Shown: positions 41,984 through 54,024 of the stretch, piece after piece
Layout: each line of letters begins with the position of its first letter
How positions within the stretch are numbered: the stretch's first letter is position 1
Origin: Frankia tisae
GTDB lineage: Bacteria; Actinomycetota; Actinomycetes; Frankiales; Frankiaceae
Assembly (NCBI RefSeq): GCF_025403405.1
Contig: NZ_JANEZT010000001.1
Location: forward strand, 1-64,000
Direction of reading: 5' to 3'
Length of the DNA: 64,000 nt
Made by a program: the position numbers and the translations under genes
The notes under the pieces: generated by a model
The model's input: only the letters and a program-made list of their open reading frames with translations
What the model was told of the DNA's origin: nothing
Database searches by the model: none

Positions 41984-43833
41984 GAATGGCCTCCGGGCTG
42001 CGTGGCGACGGAACGGGTGCCGACGGGATGGGTGCCGACGGGATGGGTGTGCCCGGGGTAGGCGGCCACTGGATGGGGTGGTGCCGGGTCGGACTTGCCG
42101 ATGTCGGCGTAGGTCGCTGTGACCGTCGGCGTAATGATGTCAAGCAGAGGCTTCGGGTACACCCCGAGGGCGACGATGAGCGCGACGATCGGGGCCACGA
42201 CGAACTTCTCGCGCAGGCTGAGATCGTGCAGGATCTTGTTCTCCGGGTGGACGATCGGGCCGGTCATCGTCCGCTGGTACAGGTACAGGACGTAGATCGC
42301 CGCGAGCACGATGCCGCAGGTCGCCACGATCGCCAGCGGCTTGTTCGCCGTGAACGTGCCGACCAGGACGAGGAACTCGCTGACGAAGCTGTTCGTCCCG
42401 GGCAGCGCCAGCGACGACAGCCCGGCGAGGAGGAAGACCCCGGCGAGCACCGGCGTCACCTTCGCCAGGCCGCCGTAGGCGCCGACGTCGCGGGTGCCAC
42501 GGCGGGACACCAGGAAGCCGACGACCAGGAACAGCAGCCCCGTCGACAGACCATGGTTGACCATGTAGAGCACCGCGCCGGTGCCGGCCTGGCTGGTGAA
42601 GGCGAACACACCCAGCGCGATGAAGCCGAAGTGGGCGAGCGACGTGTAGGCGACCAGGCGCTTCATATCTCGTTGCCCGATGGCCAGCAGGGCCCCGTAG
42701 AAGATGCCGACGACCGCAAGGCCCAGCACCATCGGAGCGAAGTAGTCCGCGGCGTCCGGGAACAGCGGGATGCAGTAGCGGATCAGCCCGAAGGTCCCCA
42801 CCTTGTCCAGCACGCCGACGAGCAGCACCGCGCCACCGGTGGGCGACTGGGCGCCCGCGTCGGGCAGCCAGGTGTGGAACGGGAACAGCGGGGCCTTGAT
42901 CGCGAACGCGACGAAGAACCCGAGGAACAGCAGCTTCTGCACCCCCGGGGTGATCTCCATCTGCCGCAGGGTGGCGAAGTCGAACGTGCCGTGCCCGAGG
43001 TTGTCGGCGGACACGACGTACAGGCCGATCACCGCGGCGAGCATGAGCAGGCCGCCGAACAGGCTGTAGACCAGGAACTTCACCGCCGCGTAGGAGCGCT
43101 GCGCCTGCTCCTTCACCGGGCCGTAGCTGCCGATGAGGAAGTACATCGGGATCAGCATCGCTTCGAAGAACACGTAGAACAGGAAGACGTCGGTCGCGGC
43201 GAACACGCCGATCATCCCGGCTTCCAGGGCGAGCAGCAGTGCGAAGAACGCCGGTACCGAACGGCGCCCGGGCGTCTCGGCCTCCCCCCGCGTCTCGACC
43301 GGCGGGAACGTCACGGGCCGCGCCGGGGCCGGGGCAGCCAGCACGGCCGTGGTTCCGCCCGCCCCACCACCGACACCACCGACACCACCGACTGGGCCGA
43401 TCCCCTCGACGTCGCCGGCGGGACCGGTGCCTCCGGCGGACCCGCCGGGCGTGCCCAGGTCGGGGGCGGCCGTGGGAGCGGGGACACGGCCACCGCCGGC
43501 GGCATCGCCGTCGACCTCGTCCCACGACGACAGCACCACGACCGGCACCAGCAGCGCGGCCAGCAGCATCAGCACCAGCGAGATGCCGTCGGCCCCGACC
43601 GAGTAGGAGATGCCGAACGTGGAGATCCAGTCGTAGGACTGGCTGAACTGGAAGCCCGCCTTGTCCGGGTCGTAGGCGAAGGTCGCGATCACGGCGAGCA
43701 CCAGGACCGCGAGGGTGACGGCGAGGGTGAGCTGCTTGGCGAGTGTCGCGTGGCGCCGCGGCAGGGCGGCGACGACCACCGCGGCCGCGGCCGGGACGAT
43801 GAGCAGGATCGTCAACCAGGGGACCGTGTTCAC
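41980..43833 (-). CDS. nuoM: NADH-quinone oxidoreductase subunit M
   Basis: Antiporter-like membrane subunit, 617 residues, GTG start. Signatures are GVFAATDVFLFYVFFEAMLIPMY-type helices, AFAIKAPLFPFHTWLPDAG and KRLVAYTSLAHFGFI. Unusual is a Gly/Pro/Ala-rich insertion of about 90 residues (104-195) between the second and third membrane blocks, containing GGVGG repeats; most NuoM proteins have a short loop there. nuoL ends one base upstream. Confidence 0.94.
   Translation of the reverse strand: MNTVPWLTILLIVPAAAAVVVAALPRRHATLAKQLTLAVTLAVLVLAVIATFAYDPDKAGFQFSQSYDWISTFGISYSVGADGISLVLMLLAALLVPVVVLSSWDEVDGDAAGGGRVPAPTAAPDLGTPGGSAGGTGPAGDVEGIGPVGGVGGVGGGAGGTTAVLAAPAPARPVTFPPVETRGEAETPGRRSVPAFFALLLALEAGMIGVFAATDVFLFYVFFEAMLIPMYFLIGSYGPVKEQAQRSYAAVKFLVYSLFGGLLMLAAVIGLYVVSADNLGHGTFDFATLRQMEITPGVQKLLFLGFFVAFAIKAPLFPFHTWLPDAGAQSPTGGAVLLVGVLDKVGTFGLIRYCIPLFPDAADYFAPMVLGLAVVGIFYGALLAIGQRDMKRLVAYTSLAHFGFIALGVFAFTSQAGTGAVLYMVNHGLSTGLLFLVVGFLVSRRGTRDVGAYGGLAKVTPVLAGVFLLAGLSSLALPGTNSFVSEFLVLVGTFTANKPLAIVATCGIVLAAIYVLYLYQRTMTGPIVHPENKILHDLSLREKFVVAPIVALIVALGVYPKPLLDIITPTVTATYADIGKSDPAPPHPVAAYPGHTHPVGTHPVGTRSVATQPGGHS
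43364..43393. repeat. 9-bp tandem repeat inside nuoM
   Basis: Three units of CACCACCGA-type sequence encoding the GGVGGVGG part of the NuoM insertion. Confidence 0.7.
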
Positions 43834-43834
43834 G

Positions 43835-45820
43835 TCAGCCCGCCCTCACCAGCAGCAGTGCGCCGACCACGAGGACGGCACCTCCCAACATCGACAGAGC
43901 GTAGGACCGGACGAAGCCGGTCTGCAGGCGGCGCATCCGCCCGGACAACCCGCCGATGGCGGCGGCGCTGCCCCGCACGAGCCCGTCGATGCCGACGAGG
44001 TCCAGCCAGACCAGGAAGCGGGTCAGGTACTGGCCGGGACGCATGGCGACGGTCTCGTTGAACGTGTTCGCGAACAGGTCGTGCCGGGCGGCGAAGGTGA
44101 CCAGGCTGACCTCGGTGTCCGGCCGGGCCACGGACTCGACCGGCCGCATCTGGTAGCGCAGGTAGGCGCCGGCGAAACCGCCCGCGGTCACCACCAGGGT
44201 GAGCAGGGTGAGCACGACCGGGGAGAACGTGTGCACGCCCTCGACGCCCGTCCCGGCGACCGGTTCGAGCCAGTCCTGCAACGAGTGGCCGAGGACGAAC
44301 AGGCCGCCGGCGAACACCGAGCCGACGGCCAGCACGACCATCGGCCCGGTCATCGACACCGGCGACTCGTGCGGGTGCTTCGCCGCCGGTCCCTCGGACG
44401 ACCACCGCGGCTTGCCGTGGAAGGTCATCAGGAACAGCCGGGTCATGTAGAACGCGGTGATGCCCGCGCCGAGCAGCGCGATCGAGCCGAGCAGGTAACC
44501 GGACGTCCCGCCCTTGTCGAAGGCGGTCTCGATGATGCGGTCCTTGGTGAAGAACCCGGACAGTCCCGGGAAGCCGATGATGGCCAGGTAGCCGAGGCCG
44601 AAGGTCACCCAGGTGATCGGCATGTACCGCCACAGCCCGCCGTAGTGGCGCAGGTCCTGGTCGTCGTCCATCCCGTGGATCACCGACCCGGCGCCGAGGA
44701 ACAGGCCGGCCTTGAAGAAGCCGTGGGCGACCAGGTGCATGATGCCCAGCGCATAGCCCGCGGGCCCCAGGCCCACCGCGAGGAACATGTAGCCGATCTG
44801 GCTGACGGTCGAGTAGGCCAGCACCTTCTTGATGTCGTCGTAGGCGCAGCCGATGACGCAGCCGATGAGGATCGTCGCGGCGCCGATGATGACGACGACC
44901 GTGCGCGCTGCCTGCGTCCCGTCGAAGATCGGGCCGGCCCGGACGATCAGGTACACCCCGGCGGTGACCATGGTCGCCGCATGGATGAGCGCGGAGATCG
45001 GGGTGGGGCCCTCCATGGCGTCCGGCAGCCACGCCTGCAGCGGGAACTGGCCGGACTTGCCGCACGCGCCGAGCAGGAGCAGCAGCGCGATCGCGGTCAG
45101 GGTGCCGTAGCCGATGACGCCCGCGGCGGCGGCGCCGAACACGTCCGCGTAGCTGGTCGAGCCGACGGTGGCGAACATGAACATGATCGCCAGGGCGAGG
45201 CCGACGTCACCGACCCGGTTCATGTAGAAGGCCTTGTTCGCCGCGGTGGCCGCGGCCGGCCGGTCCTCCCAGAACTTGATGAGCAGGAACGACGACAGGC
45301 CGACCAGCTCCCAGCCGGCGTAGAGCGACAGGAAGTTGTTGCCCAGGACGAGCAGCAGCATCGACGCCAGGAACAGGTTCATGTAGGCGAAGAACTTGCG
45401 CCTGTTCGGGTCGTGCGCCATGTAGCCGATCGAGTAGATGTGGATCAGCGTGCCGACACCGGTGATGAGCAGCACGAACACGATCGAGAGCTGGTCGACG
45501 AGCAGGCCGACGTCCACTCCGAAGCCGTTCACCGGGATCCAGGAGTACAGGTGCTGCGACAGCGCCCGGTCGTCGCCGTCCCGGCCGAGCAGGGTGGCGA
45601 ACAGCACCAGGCCGAGCACGAAGCTCGCCGCCGCCGCAAGTGTCCCGATGATGTGGCCGACCCGGTCGGTGCGCCGCCCCCCGAGCAGCAGCACCGCAGC
45701 GCCGGCCACCGGCAGCACGATGACCAGCCAGGAAAGCGAGAACACCCCGGAGGCGGCGGCGTAGTGGATCGGCTGGCCGCCGGGTTCGGTCGCGGCGAGC
45801 AGAACCGGGTCGACCCTCAT
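43835..45820 (-). CDS. nuoL: NADH-quinone oxidoreductase subunit L
   Basis: Largest antiporter-like subunit with the long lateral helix, 661 residues. Visible signatures: [19 protein letters not shown] (conserved glutamate), [38 protein letters not shown] read across two motifs, [15 protein letters not shown] and [18 protein letters not shown] start, 99 bp after nuoK, the largest gap inside the operon. Confidence 0.96.
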   Translation of the reverse strand: MRVDPVLLAATEPGGQPIHYAAASGVFSLSWLVIVLPVAGAAVLLLGGRRTDRVGHIIGTLAAAASFVLGLVLFATLLGRDGDDRALSQHLYSWIPVNGFGVDVGLLVDQLSIVFVLLITGVGTLIHIYSIGYMAHDPNRRKFFAYMNLFLASMLLLVLGNNFLSLYAGWELVGLSSFLLIKFWEDRPAAATAANKAFYMNRVGDVGLALAIMFMFATVGSTSYADVFGAAAAGVIGYGTLTAIALLLLLGACGKSGQFPLQAWLPDAMEGPTPISALIHAATMVTAGVYLIVRAGPIFDGTQAARTVVVIIGAATILIGCVIGCAYDDIKKVLAYSTVSQIGYMFLAVGLGPAGYALGIMHLVAHGFFKAGLFLGAGSVIHGMDDDQDLRHYGGLWRYMPITWVTFGLGYLAIIGFPGLSGFFTKDRIIETAFDKGGTSGYLLGSIALLGAGITAFYMTRLFLMTFHGKPRWSSEGPAAKHPHESPVSMTGPMVVLAVGSVFAGGLFVLGHSLQDWLEPVAGTGVEGVHTFSPVVLTLLTLVVTAGGFAGAYLRYQMRPVESVARPDTEVSLVTFAARHDLFANTFNETVAMRPGQYLTRFLVWLDLVGIDGLVRGSAAAIGGLSGRMRRLQTGFVRSYALSMLGGAVLVVGALLLVRAG

Positions 45821-45919
45821 CGCGACCCCGCGACGGCGCGTCGTTGGCGATAAAGCGTCACTGCAGTCTCGTCCGTTCTTCCATGACCGCTCCAGGCGCC
45901 GCGGCCGCTGGGTCGCAGG

Positions 45920-46219
45920 TCAGTACTTCAGCAGGTTCACGTCGTCCACCGACGCCGAGCGACGGGTGCGGAAGATGCTGAGGATGATGGCCAGGCCGAT
46001 GACGACCTCGGCGGCGGCGACGACCATGACGAAGAACGCCATGATCTGGCCGTCGAGGGTGCCGTTGATCCGGGAGAACGTGACCAGGGTCAGGTTCACG
46101 GCGTTGAGCATGAGTTCGATCGACATGAACACGACGATCGCGTTGCGCCGGACGAGGACCCCGACGGTGCCGATGGTGAACAGCAGCGCCGAGAGGATCA
46201 GGTAGTTGGCGGGATTCAC
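45920..46219 (-). CDS. nuoK: NADH-quinone oxidoreductase subunit K
   Basis: Small membrane subunit of 99 residues with three helices; the conserved buried glutamates are in [12 protein letters not shown] and [16 protein letters not shown] start overlapping nuoJ by four bases. Confidence 0.96.
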   Translation of the reverse strand: MNPANYLILSALLFTIGTVGVLVRRNAIVVFMSIELMLNAVNLTLVTFSRINGTLDGQIMAFFVMVVAAAEVVIGLAIILSIFRTRRSASVDDVNLLKY

Positions 46220-47247
46220 CGCTCGTCCCCCTTACCGGCGCCCGCCAGCGCCGAGCCGTTCACATCGACTGGTTCCGCTCCACCCGCGCCGCTGTCCGCC
46301 GCGGCGCCGTCCGTCGGCGCCGGGGGTACCGGTGCGCTCGGCGTGCTACCCCCCGGCCCGCCTGGTCTGTCCGGCCCGCGGGATCCCGGCGGCCCGCCGG
46401 GACCTGCCGACCCCGGCCCCCCGTCCGACCTCCCGGGGGTGCCGGGAGCACCCGGGGTGTCCGATGCCGCCCGACCGCCGGGGAGGTCCGTGACACTCGG
46501 CTCCTCGGTGGTCCCGGGAATGCCGGGGATGCCGCCGATGCCGGAGGCGCGGCCGCCGCCGGGCAGCAGGCCGAGGGTGTCGGCCGAGTCGTGCCGGGCG
46601 AAGACGCCGGGTCCGGGCAGCGGGGTGACCTGGCGCCCGGGTTCGGTGAACCGGCGGCGCATCAACTCCCGCTGGCCGACCCGACCCCCCTCGCGCTCGC
46701 GGTGGCCGAGCACCATCGTCCCGATCGCGGCGACGACGAGCAGCGCGGAGATCGCCTCGAAAACGAAGACGTAGTTGCTGAACAGCAGCCGACCGATCGC
46801 CTGGACGTTGCCGCCCTCGTTGGCCTTGTCGAGGCCCTTGGCACTGCCGCCGTCGATGGCCGAGCCGATCGGGAAGACCAGCAGCCCGGCGAAGCCAAGC
46901 CCGAAGATCGCCGCGCCGAGCCGCTGGCCGCGGATGGTCTCCACCAGCGAGTCCGACGAGTCGACGCCGACGAGCATGAGCACGAACAGGAACAAAACCA
47001 TGATCGCGCCCGCGTAGACGATGATCTGCACGAAGCCGAGGAACGGCGCCTGCTGGACCATGTAGAACACCGCGACGCAGAACAGGTTCGCCACCAGCAG
47101 CAGCGCGCAGTGCACGGCGCTGCGGACCAGCACCATCCCGACCGCGGCCAGCACCGCTATCGGCGCCAGGATCCAGAACACCGCGGCCTCGCCGGTGGAG
47201 GTGCTGGTGATCTCGCCCGCGGCGGCGAGCAGGGTCGCGTGGGTCAT
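46216..47247 (-). CDS. nuoJ: NADH-quinone oxidoreductase subunit J
   Basis: Membrane subunit with five helices in the first 190 residues, including [21 protein letters not shown], the helix that changes conformation in the catalytic cycle. The protein is 343 residues because of a Gly/Pro/Asp-rich tail of about 140 residues after the last helix; the family is usually 170-280. Overlaps nuoI and nuoK by four bases. Confidence 0.93.
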   Translation of the reverse strand: MTHATLLAAAGEITSTSTGEAAVFWILAPIAVLAAVGMVLVRSAVHCALLLVANLFCVAVFYMVQQAPFLGFVQIIVYAGAIMVLFLFVLMLVGVDSSDSLVETIRGQRLGAAIFGLGFAGLLVFPIGSAIDGGSAKGLDKANEGGNVQAIGRLLFSNYVFVFEAISALLVVAAIGTMVLGHREREGGRVGQRELMRRRFTEPGRQVTPLPGPGVFARHDSADTLGLLPGGGRASGIGGIPGIPGTTEEPSVTDLPGGRAASDTPGAPGTPGRSDGGPGSAGPGGPPGSRGPDRPGGPGGSTPSAPVPPAPTDGAAADSGAGGAEPVDVNGSALAGAGKGDER

Positions 47248-47930
47248 CGCGGCCGCTCCGAACCGGCGCCGTGCGCGGGCACCTCGTCGGCCCGGGAGTG
47301 TTCGCCGGCCGTACGCCGGTCGATCACGTCGGCGGCGCGTTCGGAGGCGGCGCGGTCGTCGGCGGCGCGGTCGTCGGCGGAACTGCCGGCGGCCGCGCGC
47401 TGCTCGTCGGTCACCTGCCAGGGCAGTGGGGCGTCGGGGTCACGCACGTAGTAGTCGGTCTCGCTGGAGCCGAGCCGCATCGGGTGCGGCGGCAACTCCA
47501 TGCCGGCGGCGAGCGGGGCGAGCAGCTGTTCCTTGGTGAAGATCAGATCGCGACGGCTGTCGTCGGCAAGCTCGTAGTCGTTCGACATCGTCAGCGCCCG
47601 GGTCGGGCACGCCTCGATGCACAGCCCGCACAGAATGCAGCGCAGATAGTTGATCTGGTAGACGCTGCCGTACCGCTCCCCCGGCGAGTAGCGCTCGGTC
47701 TCGGTGTTGTCGGCGCCCTCGACGTAGATGGCGTCGGCGGGGCAGGCCCAGGCACACAGCTCGCAGCCGACGCACTTCTCCAGCCCGTCCGGGTGGCGGT
47801 TGAGCTGGTGGCGGCCATGGAACCGGGGCGCGGTCTCCTTCTTCTGCTCCGGGTACTGCTCCGTCGTCGGCTTCTTGAACATCGTCGAGAAGGTGACGCC
47901 GAAGCCCTTGTAGGGGTCGAAGAAGCCCAT
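47244..47930 (-). CDS. nuoI: NADH-quinone oxidoreductase subunit I
   Basis: Carries clusters N6a and N6b that pass electrons toward N2. Two complete ferredoxin motifs are visible: [12 protein letters not shown] and [12 protein letters not shown]. The 228-residue product has a low-complexity Ala/Asp/Arg tail of about 45 residues. It lies three bases after nuoH. Confidence 0.96.
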   Translation of the reverse strand: MGFFDPYKGFGVTFSTMFKKPTTEQYPEQKKETAPRFHGRHQLNRHPDGLEKCVGCELCAWACPADAIYVEGADNTETERYSPGERYGSVYQINYLRCILCGLCIEACPTRALTMSNDYELADDSRRDLIFTKEQLLAPLAAGMELPPHPMRLGSSETDYYVRDPDAPLPWQVTDEQRAAAGSSADDRAADDRAASERAADVIDRRTAGEHSRADEVPAHGAGSERPR

Positions 47931-47933
47931 GGC

Positions 47934-49283
47934 TCAGCTCTCCTGACGCGCAGGCGGGTCCGCGGGGATGACGGTGGACGACCCGTTGGCCGAGGTGCCC
48001 GCGGGCACCGCCGGACGGTTGCGCGCACCGGCGGGTGGCGGGGGCGGCCACGGGATGCTTTCGAGGCTCGGCGCCTGCGCGAGTTTGCTGCGCTCGGCCT
48101 CCTCCAGCTCCCGCTGGTGCTTCGCGCCACCGGGATCAATAAGCGCGATGATCAGCATGACGCCGATGACCACCCCGACGCCGACCAGCCACGGCGTGCG
48201 GTCGCCGACATCATTCTGGTAGACGCGGAAGGTGGCGATGACCAGGACCCACAGCAGGCCGACTGGGATCAGCACCTTCCAGCCGAACGCCATGAACTGG
48301 TCGTAGCGCAGCCGGGGCAGCGTCCCGCGCAGCCAGATGAAGAAGAACAGGAACAGCAGCAGCTTCAGGACGAACCAGATCATCGGCACCCAGCCGTGGT
48401 CCAGGCCGGACAGGCCCGGGATCGGCGGTGGCTGCCAGCCGCCGAGGAACAGCGTGGTCGCGATCGCCGACACGGTGACCATGTTGATGTACTCGGCGAG
48501 GAAGAAGAACGCGAACTTGATCGAGCTGTACTCGGTGTGGAAGCCGCCGACCAGCTCCCCCTCGGCCTCGGGCAGGTCGAAGGGTGTCCGGTTCGTCTCA
48601 CCGACCATCGAGATGCAGTAGAGGACGAACGACGGCACCAGCGCGATGTACCACCGGCCCGACTGGCTCGCCACGATCCCGGACGTCGACAGCGTGCCCG
48701 CGTACATGAACACCGCGACGAACGACAGGCCCATCGCCACCTCGTAGGAGATGATCTGGGCCGCCGAGCGCAGCGAGCCGAGCAGCGGGTAGGTCGAGCC
48801 GCTCGACCAGCCGGACAGGATCAGCCCGTAGACCCCGAGCGAGGCGGCGGCGAGCATGTAGAGCACGCTGACGGGCAGGTCCGCGAGCTGGAGCGTGGTG
48901 CGCTCACCGAAGATCGACACTTCCGGGCCGAACGGGATCACGGCGAAGGCCAGGAACGCCGGGATCGCCGAGAGGATCGGCGCCAGGATGAAGATCGGCT
49001 TGTCGGCGAGGGCCGGGATCAGGTCTTCCTTGAGCATCAGCTTGGCGCCGTCGGCGAGGCTCTGCAGCCAGCCCTTCGGGCCGTGCCGGTTCGGCCCGAC
49101 CCGCTGCTGCATCTTCGCGACGACCTTGCGCTCGAACACGATCGAGAACAGCGTCATCAGCAGCAGGAAGGCGAAGACCGCCACACCCTTGAGCAGGATC
49201 AGCCAGAACGGGTCGTCACCGAAGCCGGACAGGTCCGGGTCGACCGGGGCGGCGTACACGAGCGCGGCGGCGGCGTGGCTCAT
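47934..49283 (-). CDS. nuoH: NADH-quinone oxidoreductase subunit H
   Basis: Membrane subunit at the quinone-binding site, 449 residues with eight helices. Conserved loops [21 protein letters not shown], split over two motifs, and [21 protein letters not shown] are intact. The C-terminal 60 residues are Pro/Ala-rich and not part of the usual fold. ATGA overlap with nuoG. Confidence 0.96.
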   Translation of the reverse strand: MSHAAAALVYAAPVDPDLSGFGDDPFWLILLKGVAVFAFLLLMTLFSIVFERKVVAKMQQRVGPNRHGPKGWLQSLADGAKLMLKEDLIPALADKPIFILAPILSAIPAFLAFAVIPFGPEVSIFGERTTLQLADLPVSVLYMLAAASLGVYGLILSGWSSGSTYPLLGSLRSAAQIISYEVAMGLSFVAVFMYAGTLSTSGIVASQSGRWYIALVPSFVLYCISMVGETNRTPFDLPEAEGELVGGFHTEYSSIKFAFFFLAEYINMVTVSAIATTLFLGGWQPPPIPGLSGLDHGWVPMIWFVLKLLLFLFFFIWLRGTLPRLRYDQFMAFGWKVLIPVGLLWVLVIATFRVYQNDVGDRTPWLVGVGVVIGVMLIIALIDPGGAKHQRELEEAERSKLAQAPSLESIPWPPPPPAGARNRPAVPAGTSANGSSTVIPADPPARQES

Positions 49284-51850
49284 GACCGGCCCCCGGCGGG
49301 CTCGTCGCTGGCGGTGCGCGGCGTGGGCCCGGCAGGCCCCGCGCCCAGTCCCGTCGGGACCGCCGGCGGCGCGGCTCTCCCAGGTCGCGCGGCGGTCGGA
49401 CGGGCGGTTCCGCCGGCCGCGATCCGGACGACGACGCCGGCGCGGGCGGCCAGCGAGCGGCGCACGTGCGAGCCGGGCGAGTGGGTGGGCACCCAGACGA
49501 CCCGGTCGGGCATGACGGTGAGCTCGCAGGGCAGGGTGACCGACCCGCGGCCGCTGCGCACCGTCACCAGGTCCCCGGCGGCCGCCCCGATCTCGGTGGC
49601 GGTCGCCGCGGACAGGCGGGCGCGGGCGGGCCGGGCGGTGCCGGCGAGGTAGGGCTCGTCGACCAGCAGGGCGCCGTCGTCGACGAGCTGATGCCAGGTG
49701 GCGAGCACCGCCTCTCCCGGGCCGGGGACGCTGGCGGGTTCGGCGGGATCGCTCGGTGCGGGTACCCGGATGACCCCGGCGCCGGCCCGGCCGACGTTGC
49801 GCAGCTCGCGGGCGGCCGCGCCGGTGTCGGGCAGCCGCAGGTCGACGCCCATCTCGGCGGCGAGCAGGTGCAGCACGCGCACGTCGGGCAGCGCCGGGGT
49901 GTCCAGGGCCCGCTGGAAGGGCCGCAGCCGGCCCTCCCAGTCGACGAACGAGCCGGCCTTCTCCGCCACCGGCGCGACCGGCAGCACCACGTCGGCGACT
50001 TCGGCGATGGCCGAGCGCCGTACCTCGACCGACACGCAGAACGGCACGCGGGCCAGCGCGGCCAGCGCCGCGGCCGGGTCGGGCAGGTCTTCGGCGTCCA
50101 CCCCGGCGACGAGGATCCCGTCGAGGCGGCCGGCGGCGGCCGCGGCGAGGATGCCGGCGGTGTCGCGGCCGGGCGCACCGAGCAGCCGGCCGCCCCAGAA
50201 CGCCTCGACCTCGGCGCGGGCGGCGGGGTCGGCGACCGGACGGCCGCCGGGCAGCAGCGACGGCAGCAGCCCGGCGGAGACGGCGCCGCGGTCCCCGGCG
50301 CGGCGGGGCACCCAGGCGAGCGCGGCGCCGGTGGCGTTGGCAAGGCGTAGGGCGGCGGACAGCGTTCCGGGGAACTCGCCGGCCCGCTCGCCGACGAGGA
50401 TCACCGCGCCGGGCGCGCGCACGGCGCGGGCCGTGGCGGCGAGCGGATCGGCGTCGCCGGCCGCGGGACCGGCGTCGGTAAGCGCGTCGAGGACGGCCGG
50501 CTCGGCACCGGGCTCGGTGGTGACCAGCGTCCCGGCGAGCTTGGCGAGCCCGCGGGTGACCAGCGGGGCGAGCGCGTGCACGGCGGTGGCGTGCTTGTCG
50601 GCGGCCTTACGCAGCCGCAGGAAGATGATCGGCGACTCCTCCTCCGGTTCGAAGGCGACGAGCAGCACCGCCGGCGCCGCCTCCAGGTCGGCGTAGGTCA
50701 CCCCGATACCGGTGCCGGCGACCGCGTGGCCGAGGAACTGCTCCTCCTCCGCCGAGTGCGGCCGGGCGCGGAAGTCCACGTCGTTGGAGGCGAGCGCCAC
50801 CCGGGTGAACTTGGCGTAGGCGTAGGCGTCCTCACGGGTCAGCCGGCCGCCGGCGAGCACCCCTACGCCGTGCCGGTCGCGGCATTCGGCCAGGCCCCGG
50901 GCGGCGTACTCCAGCGCCTCGGACCAGGTCGCCTCGACGAGCTGCCCGGTGTCGTCGTCGCGGATCAGCGGGGTGGTCAGCCGGTCGGCGGCCCGGGCGT
51001 AGGTGAACGCGAAGCGGCCCTTGTCGCAGTTCCATTCCTCGTTGACCGCCGGGTCGTCGCCGGCGAGGCGGCGCATCACCTTCCCGCGCCGGTGGTCGGT
51101 GCGCAGGCTGCATCCCGAGGCGCAGTGCTCGCACGCCGTCGGCGTCGAGACCAGGTCGAACGGGCGGGCGCGGAACCGGTAGGCGGCGCTGGTGAGCGCG
51201 CCGACCGGGCAGATCTGCACCGTGTTGCCGGAGAAGTAGGACGAGAACGGCTGACCGTCGCTGACCGCAACCTGCTCGGCGGCACCCCGCTCGAACAGCT
51301 CGATGAACGGGTCTCCGGCGATCTGCGCGGAGAACCGGGTGCAGCGGGCGCACAGCACGCAGCGTTCCCGGTCGAGCAGAATCTCGGTGGAGATCGCCAG
51401 CGGCTTCGGGTAGGCCCGCTTGGCCTCCTTGAACCGGGAGACGGCGCCGCCGTTGGCCATCGACTGGTTCTGCAGCGGGCACTCGCCGCCCTTGTCGCAG
51501 ATCGGGCAGTCCAGCGGGTGGTTGAGCAGCAGGAACTCGATGTTGCCGGCCTGGGCCTTGCGGGACACCGGCGAGGTGAGCTGGGTCTTGACGACCATGT
51601 CGGCGGCGACGGTCGTCGTGCAGGCGGCGACGGGCTTGCGCTGGCCCTCCACCTCGACGATGCACTGCCGGCAGGCGCCGACCGGGTCGAGCAACGGATG
51701 GTCGCAGAACCGGGGGATCTCGATCCCGAGCAGCTCCGCCGCCCGGATGATCAGCGTGCCCTTGGGGACGCTGACCGGCAGCCCGTCGATGGTGAGGGGG
51801 ACGAGATCCGTGGCGGCCGGCGCGGCCGGCTGGGATGGGGCGACGGTCAT
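49280..51850 (-). CDS. nuoG: NADH-quinone oxidoreductase subunit G
   Basis: Iron-sulfur chain subunit, 856 residues from ATG 51848-51850. Sites in order: 2Fe-2S ([16 protein letters not shown], then AAC), N5 ([14 protein letters not shown]), N4 (CVLCARC with CPVGAL) and the N7 motif (CEHCASGC with NCDKGRF), followed by a molybdopterin-oxidoreductase-like domain that is Ala-rich. N7 is missing in many bacteria; its presence here is a notable detail. The open frame upstream of the ATG is nuoF DNA in another frame. Confidence 0.95.
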   Translation of the reverse strand: MTVAPSQPAAPAATDLVPLTIDGLPVSVPKGTLIIRAAELLGIEIPRFCDHPLLDPVGACRQCIVEVEGQRKPVAACTTTVAADMVVKTQLTSPVSRKAQAGNIEFLLLNHPLDCPICDKGGECPLQNQSMANGGAVSRFKEAKRAYPKPLAISTEILLDRERCVLCARCTRFSAQIAGDPFIELFERGAAEQVAVSDGQPFSSYFSGNTVQICPVGALTSAAYRFRARPFDLVSTPTACEHCASGCSLRTDHRRGKVMRRLAGDDPAVNEEWNCDKGRFAFTYARAADRLTTPLIRDDDTGQLVEATWSEALEYAARGLAECRDRHGVGVLAGGRLTREDAYAYAKFTRVALASNDVDFRARPHSAEEEQFLGHAVAGTGIGVTYADLEAAPAVLLVAFEPEEESPIIFLRLRKAADKHATAVHALAPLVTRGLAKLAGTLVTTEPGAEPAVLDALTDAGPAAGDADPLAATARAVRAPGAVILVGERAGEFPGTLSAALRLANATGAALAWVPRRAGDRGAVSAGLLPSLLPGGRPVADPAARAEVEAFWGGRLLGAPGRDTAGILAAAAAGRLDGILVAGVDAEDLPDPAAALAALARVPFCVSVEVRRSAIAEVADVVLPVAPVAEKAGSFVDWEGRLRPFQRALDTPALPDVRVLHLLAAEMGVDLRLPDTGAAARELRNVGRAGAGVIRVPAPSDPAEPASVPGPGEAVLATWHQLVDDGALLVDEPYLAGTARPARARLSAATATEIGAAAGDLVTVRSGRGSVTLPCELTVMPDRVVWVPTHSPGSHVRRSLAARAGVVVRIAAGGTARPTAARPGRAAPPAVPTGLGAGPAGPTPRTASDEPAGGRS

Positions 51851-51852
51851 GG

Positions 51853-53184
51853 TCAGTGCGCTCCCGCGTAGGCGCCCGGGGTGGGTGCGGGCGAGCCGTC
51901 GCCGGCCGCCGCGCCGCCCGGGGTGGGATCCGGCTTCGTGGTCACCGCGCTCACCGGGATGAACTCGTCCCGGAAGTACTTGATCCCCGAGACGATCGGG
52001 GAGGTGGCCCCGTCGGCCAGCGCGCAGAACGCCCGGCCGAAGATGTTGTCGCAGGCGTCGACGAGGGTGTCGACGTCGGAGGCGTCGCCCTGGCCCCGTT
52101 CCAGCCGGGACAGGATCTTCACCATCCAGCTCGTGCCCTCCCGGCACGGGGTGCACTTGCCGCACGACTCGTGGGCGTAGAACTGGGTGAGCCGGCGGAC
52201 GACCCGGAGCATGTCCGTCGTGTCATCCATGATCATCAGGGCCGCGGTGCCGAGCAGCGACCCGGCCTCCTGCATGCCCTCGAAGTCCAGCGGGGCGTCG
52301 AGGTGCTCCGCGGTGAGCATCGGGGTGGACGACCCGCCCGGCGTCCATGCCTTGAGCGCGCGCCCGCCGCGCACCCCGCCGGCCAGCTCCAACAACTCGC
52401 GCAGGGTGGTGCCCATCGGGACCTCGTACTGGCCGGGCCGGGTCACGTGGCCGGACAGGCTGAAGATCTTCGGTCCCGGGGCACGTTCCCGGCCCATCGT
52501 GCGGAACCAGTCGACGCCGTAGTTGACGATGTAGGGCACGGTCGCGATCGTCTCGACGTTGTTCACGACCGTCGGGGACGCGTACAGCCCGTGCGTCGCC
52601 GGGAACGGCGGGCGCAGCCGCGGCTGGCCGCGCCGGCCCTCCAGCGAGTCGAGCAGGGCCGTCTCCTCGCCGCAGATGTAGGCGCCGGCGCCGGAGTGCA
52701 CGACGAGCTCGAGGTCGAAGCCGCTGCCGAGGATGTCGCGGCCGAGGTAGCCGGCGGCGTACGCCTCGGCGACCGCGGCGCGCAGCCGGCGGCCGGCGTG
52801 GATCAGCTCGCCGCGCAGGTAGATGAACGCCCGGCTGGCCCGCACCGCGTACGCCGCGATGATGATGCCCTCGACGAGCGAGTGCGGGTCGGCCTTCATC
52901 AGCGGCGCGTCCTTGCAGGTGCCGGGCTCGCCCTCGTCGGCGTTGATGACGAGGTAGTGCGGCCGGCCGTCGCCCTGCGGGATGAAGCCCCACTTCATCC
53001 CGGTGGGGAAGCCGGCGCCGCCGCGCCCGCGCAGCCCCGAGTCCTTGATGAGCTTGATCAGGTCGTCGGGGTCGCCGGCGAGGGCGGTGCGCAGCGCGAC
53101 ATAACCGTCGAGCCGGTGGTAGGTGTCGATCGTCCACGACTCCGGGGTGTTCCAGCGCCGGGTGAGGACCGGGGTGACGGGCAT
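51853..53184 (-). CDS. nuoF: NADH-quinone oxidoreductase subunit F
   Basis: NADH- and FMN-binding subunit, 443 residues. NADH site [15 protein letters not shown] (59-73), FMN region [16 protein letters not shown], cluster N3 motif [12 protein letters not shown] with a downstream cysteine. The C-terminal Pro/Gly tail is short. It starts three bases after nuoE. Confidence 0.97.
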   Translation of the reverse strand: MPVTPVLTRRWNTPESWTIDTYHRLDGYVALRTALAGDPDDLIKLIKDSGLRGRGGAGFPTGMKWGFIPQGDGRPHYLVINADEGEPGTCKDAPLMKADPHSLVEGIIIAAYAVRASRAFIYLRGELIHAGRRLRAAVAEAYAAGYLGRDILGSGFDLELVVHSGAGAYICGEETALLDSLEGRRGQPRLRPPFPATHGLYASPTVVNNVETIATVPYIVNYGVDWFRTMGRERAPGPKIFSLSGHVTRPGQYEVPMGTTLRELLELAGGVRGGRALKAWTPGGSSTPMLTAEHLDAPLDFEGMQEAGSLLGTAALMIMDDTTDMLRVVRRLTQFYAHESCGKCTPCREGTSWMVKILSRLERGQGDASDVDTLVDACDNIFGRAFCALADGATSPIVSGIKYFRDEFIPVSAVTTKPDPTPGGAAAGDGSPAPTPGAYAGAH

Positions 53185-53187
53185 CGA

Positions 53188-54024
53188 TCAGTTCCCCTTC
53201 CGCTCGGAGGAGGCCGGAGCCGGAGCCGGAGGTGCCGCCGGAGGTGCCGCCGGAGCCGGAACCGAGGCCGGAGCCGGAGGTGCCACCGGAGCCGGAGGTG
53301 CCATGGCCGGGGCGGCGGGGCCGGTGCCCTGGCCGGCGGTGGGCGCCGTGGCGGCTACCAGCGGCGCGGGGGCCTGGTCGGCCCGCCAGCCGGCGGCCTC
53401 GGCGAGGAGCAGGCCGGCGACCGACGGCTCGCCGACGCCCGGTCCCGCGACGCCCTCCGGGCGCGGGTCGGCGAACCCGGCGAGCTGGCGGGACGTCTCG
53501 GCGAACGAGCACAGCGGCCCGCCGCGGGTCGGCGCGGGGCGCTCGCCGGCCTGCAGGCCGGCGACGATCGCCTGCGCCGCGTCGGGGTCGACCTGGTCGT
53601 AGAACTCGTAGTTCACCGTCATCACCGGCGCGTAGTCGCAGGCGGCGAGGCACTCGGCGTGTTCGAGGGTGATCGAGCCGTCCGGGGTCGTCTCGTCGTG
53701 GCCGATGCCGAGGCGCTCGGCGACCCGGGCGTAGACCTCGTCGCCGCCGAGTAGCGCGCAGGACAGGTTCGTGCAGACCGAGACGAGGTAGTCGCCGACG
53801 GGCCGCCGCTTGTACATCGTGTAGAAGGTCGCGACCGCGCCGACCTCCGCCTGGGTGAGGCCGAGCGTGTCCGCGCAGAACGACACCCCCTCGGTCGTCA
53901 CGCAGCCCTGCTCCGCCTGCACCAGGTGCAGCAGCGGCAGCAGCGCGGAACGGGACCGGCCGGCGGGGTACCGCGCGATGATCTCGGCCGCGGCGGCGTG
54001 GGTCTCGGGCGAGAAGGCCATCAC
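53188..54024 (-). CDS. nuoE: NADH-quinone oxidoreductase subunit E
   Basis: Thioredoxin-like subunit with the 2Fe-2S cluster N1a: cysteines in VSVCTNLSC and [10 protein letters not shown]. The fold ends at about residue 175; a tail of about 100 residues of Ala/Pro repeats follows, built from 6- and 12-bp DNA repeats. The start can be GTG at 54024 or the next codon ATG at 54021, which overlaps the nuoD stop (TGATG). Confidence 0.94.
   Translation of the reverse strand: MMAFSPETHAAAAEIIARYPAGRSRSALLPLLHLVQAEQGCVTTEGVSFCADTLGLTQAEVGAVATFYTMYKRRPVGDYLVSVCTNLSCALLGGDEVYARVAERLGIGHDETTPDGSITLEHAECLAACDYAPVMTVNYEFYDQVDPDAAQAIVAGLQAGERPAPTRGGPLCSFAETSRQLAGFADPRPEGVAGPGVGEPSVAGLLLAEAAGWRADQAPAPLVAATAPTAGQGTGPAAPAMAPPAPVAPPAPASVPAPAAPPAAPPAPAPASSERKGN
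53209..53302. repeat. GGAGCC/GGAGGTGCCGCC repeat tract in nuoE
   Basis: Short units of 6 and 12 bp repeated over about 90 bp, encoding the PAP/PPAAP repeats of the NuoE tail. Confidence 0.75.
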
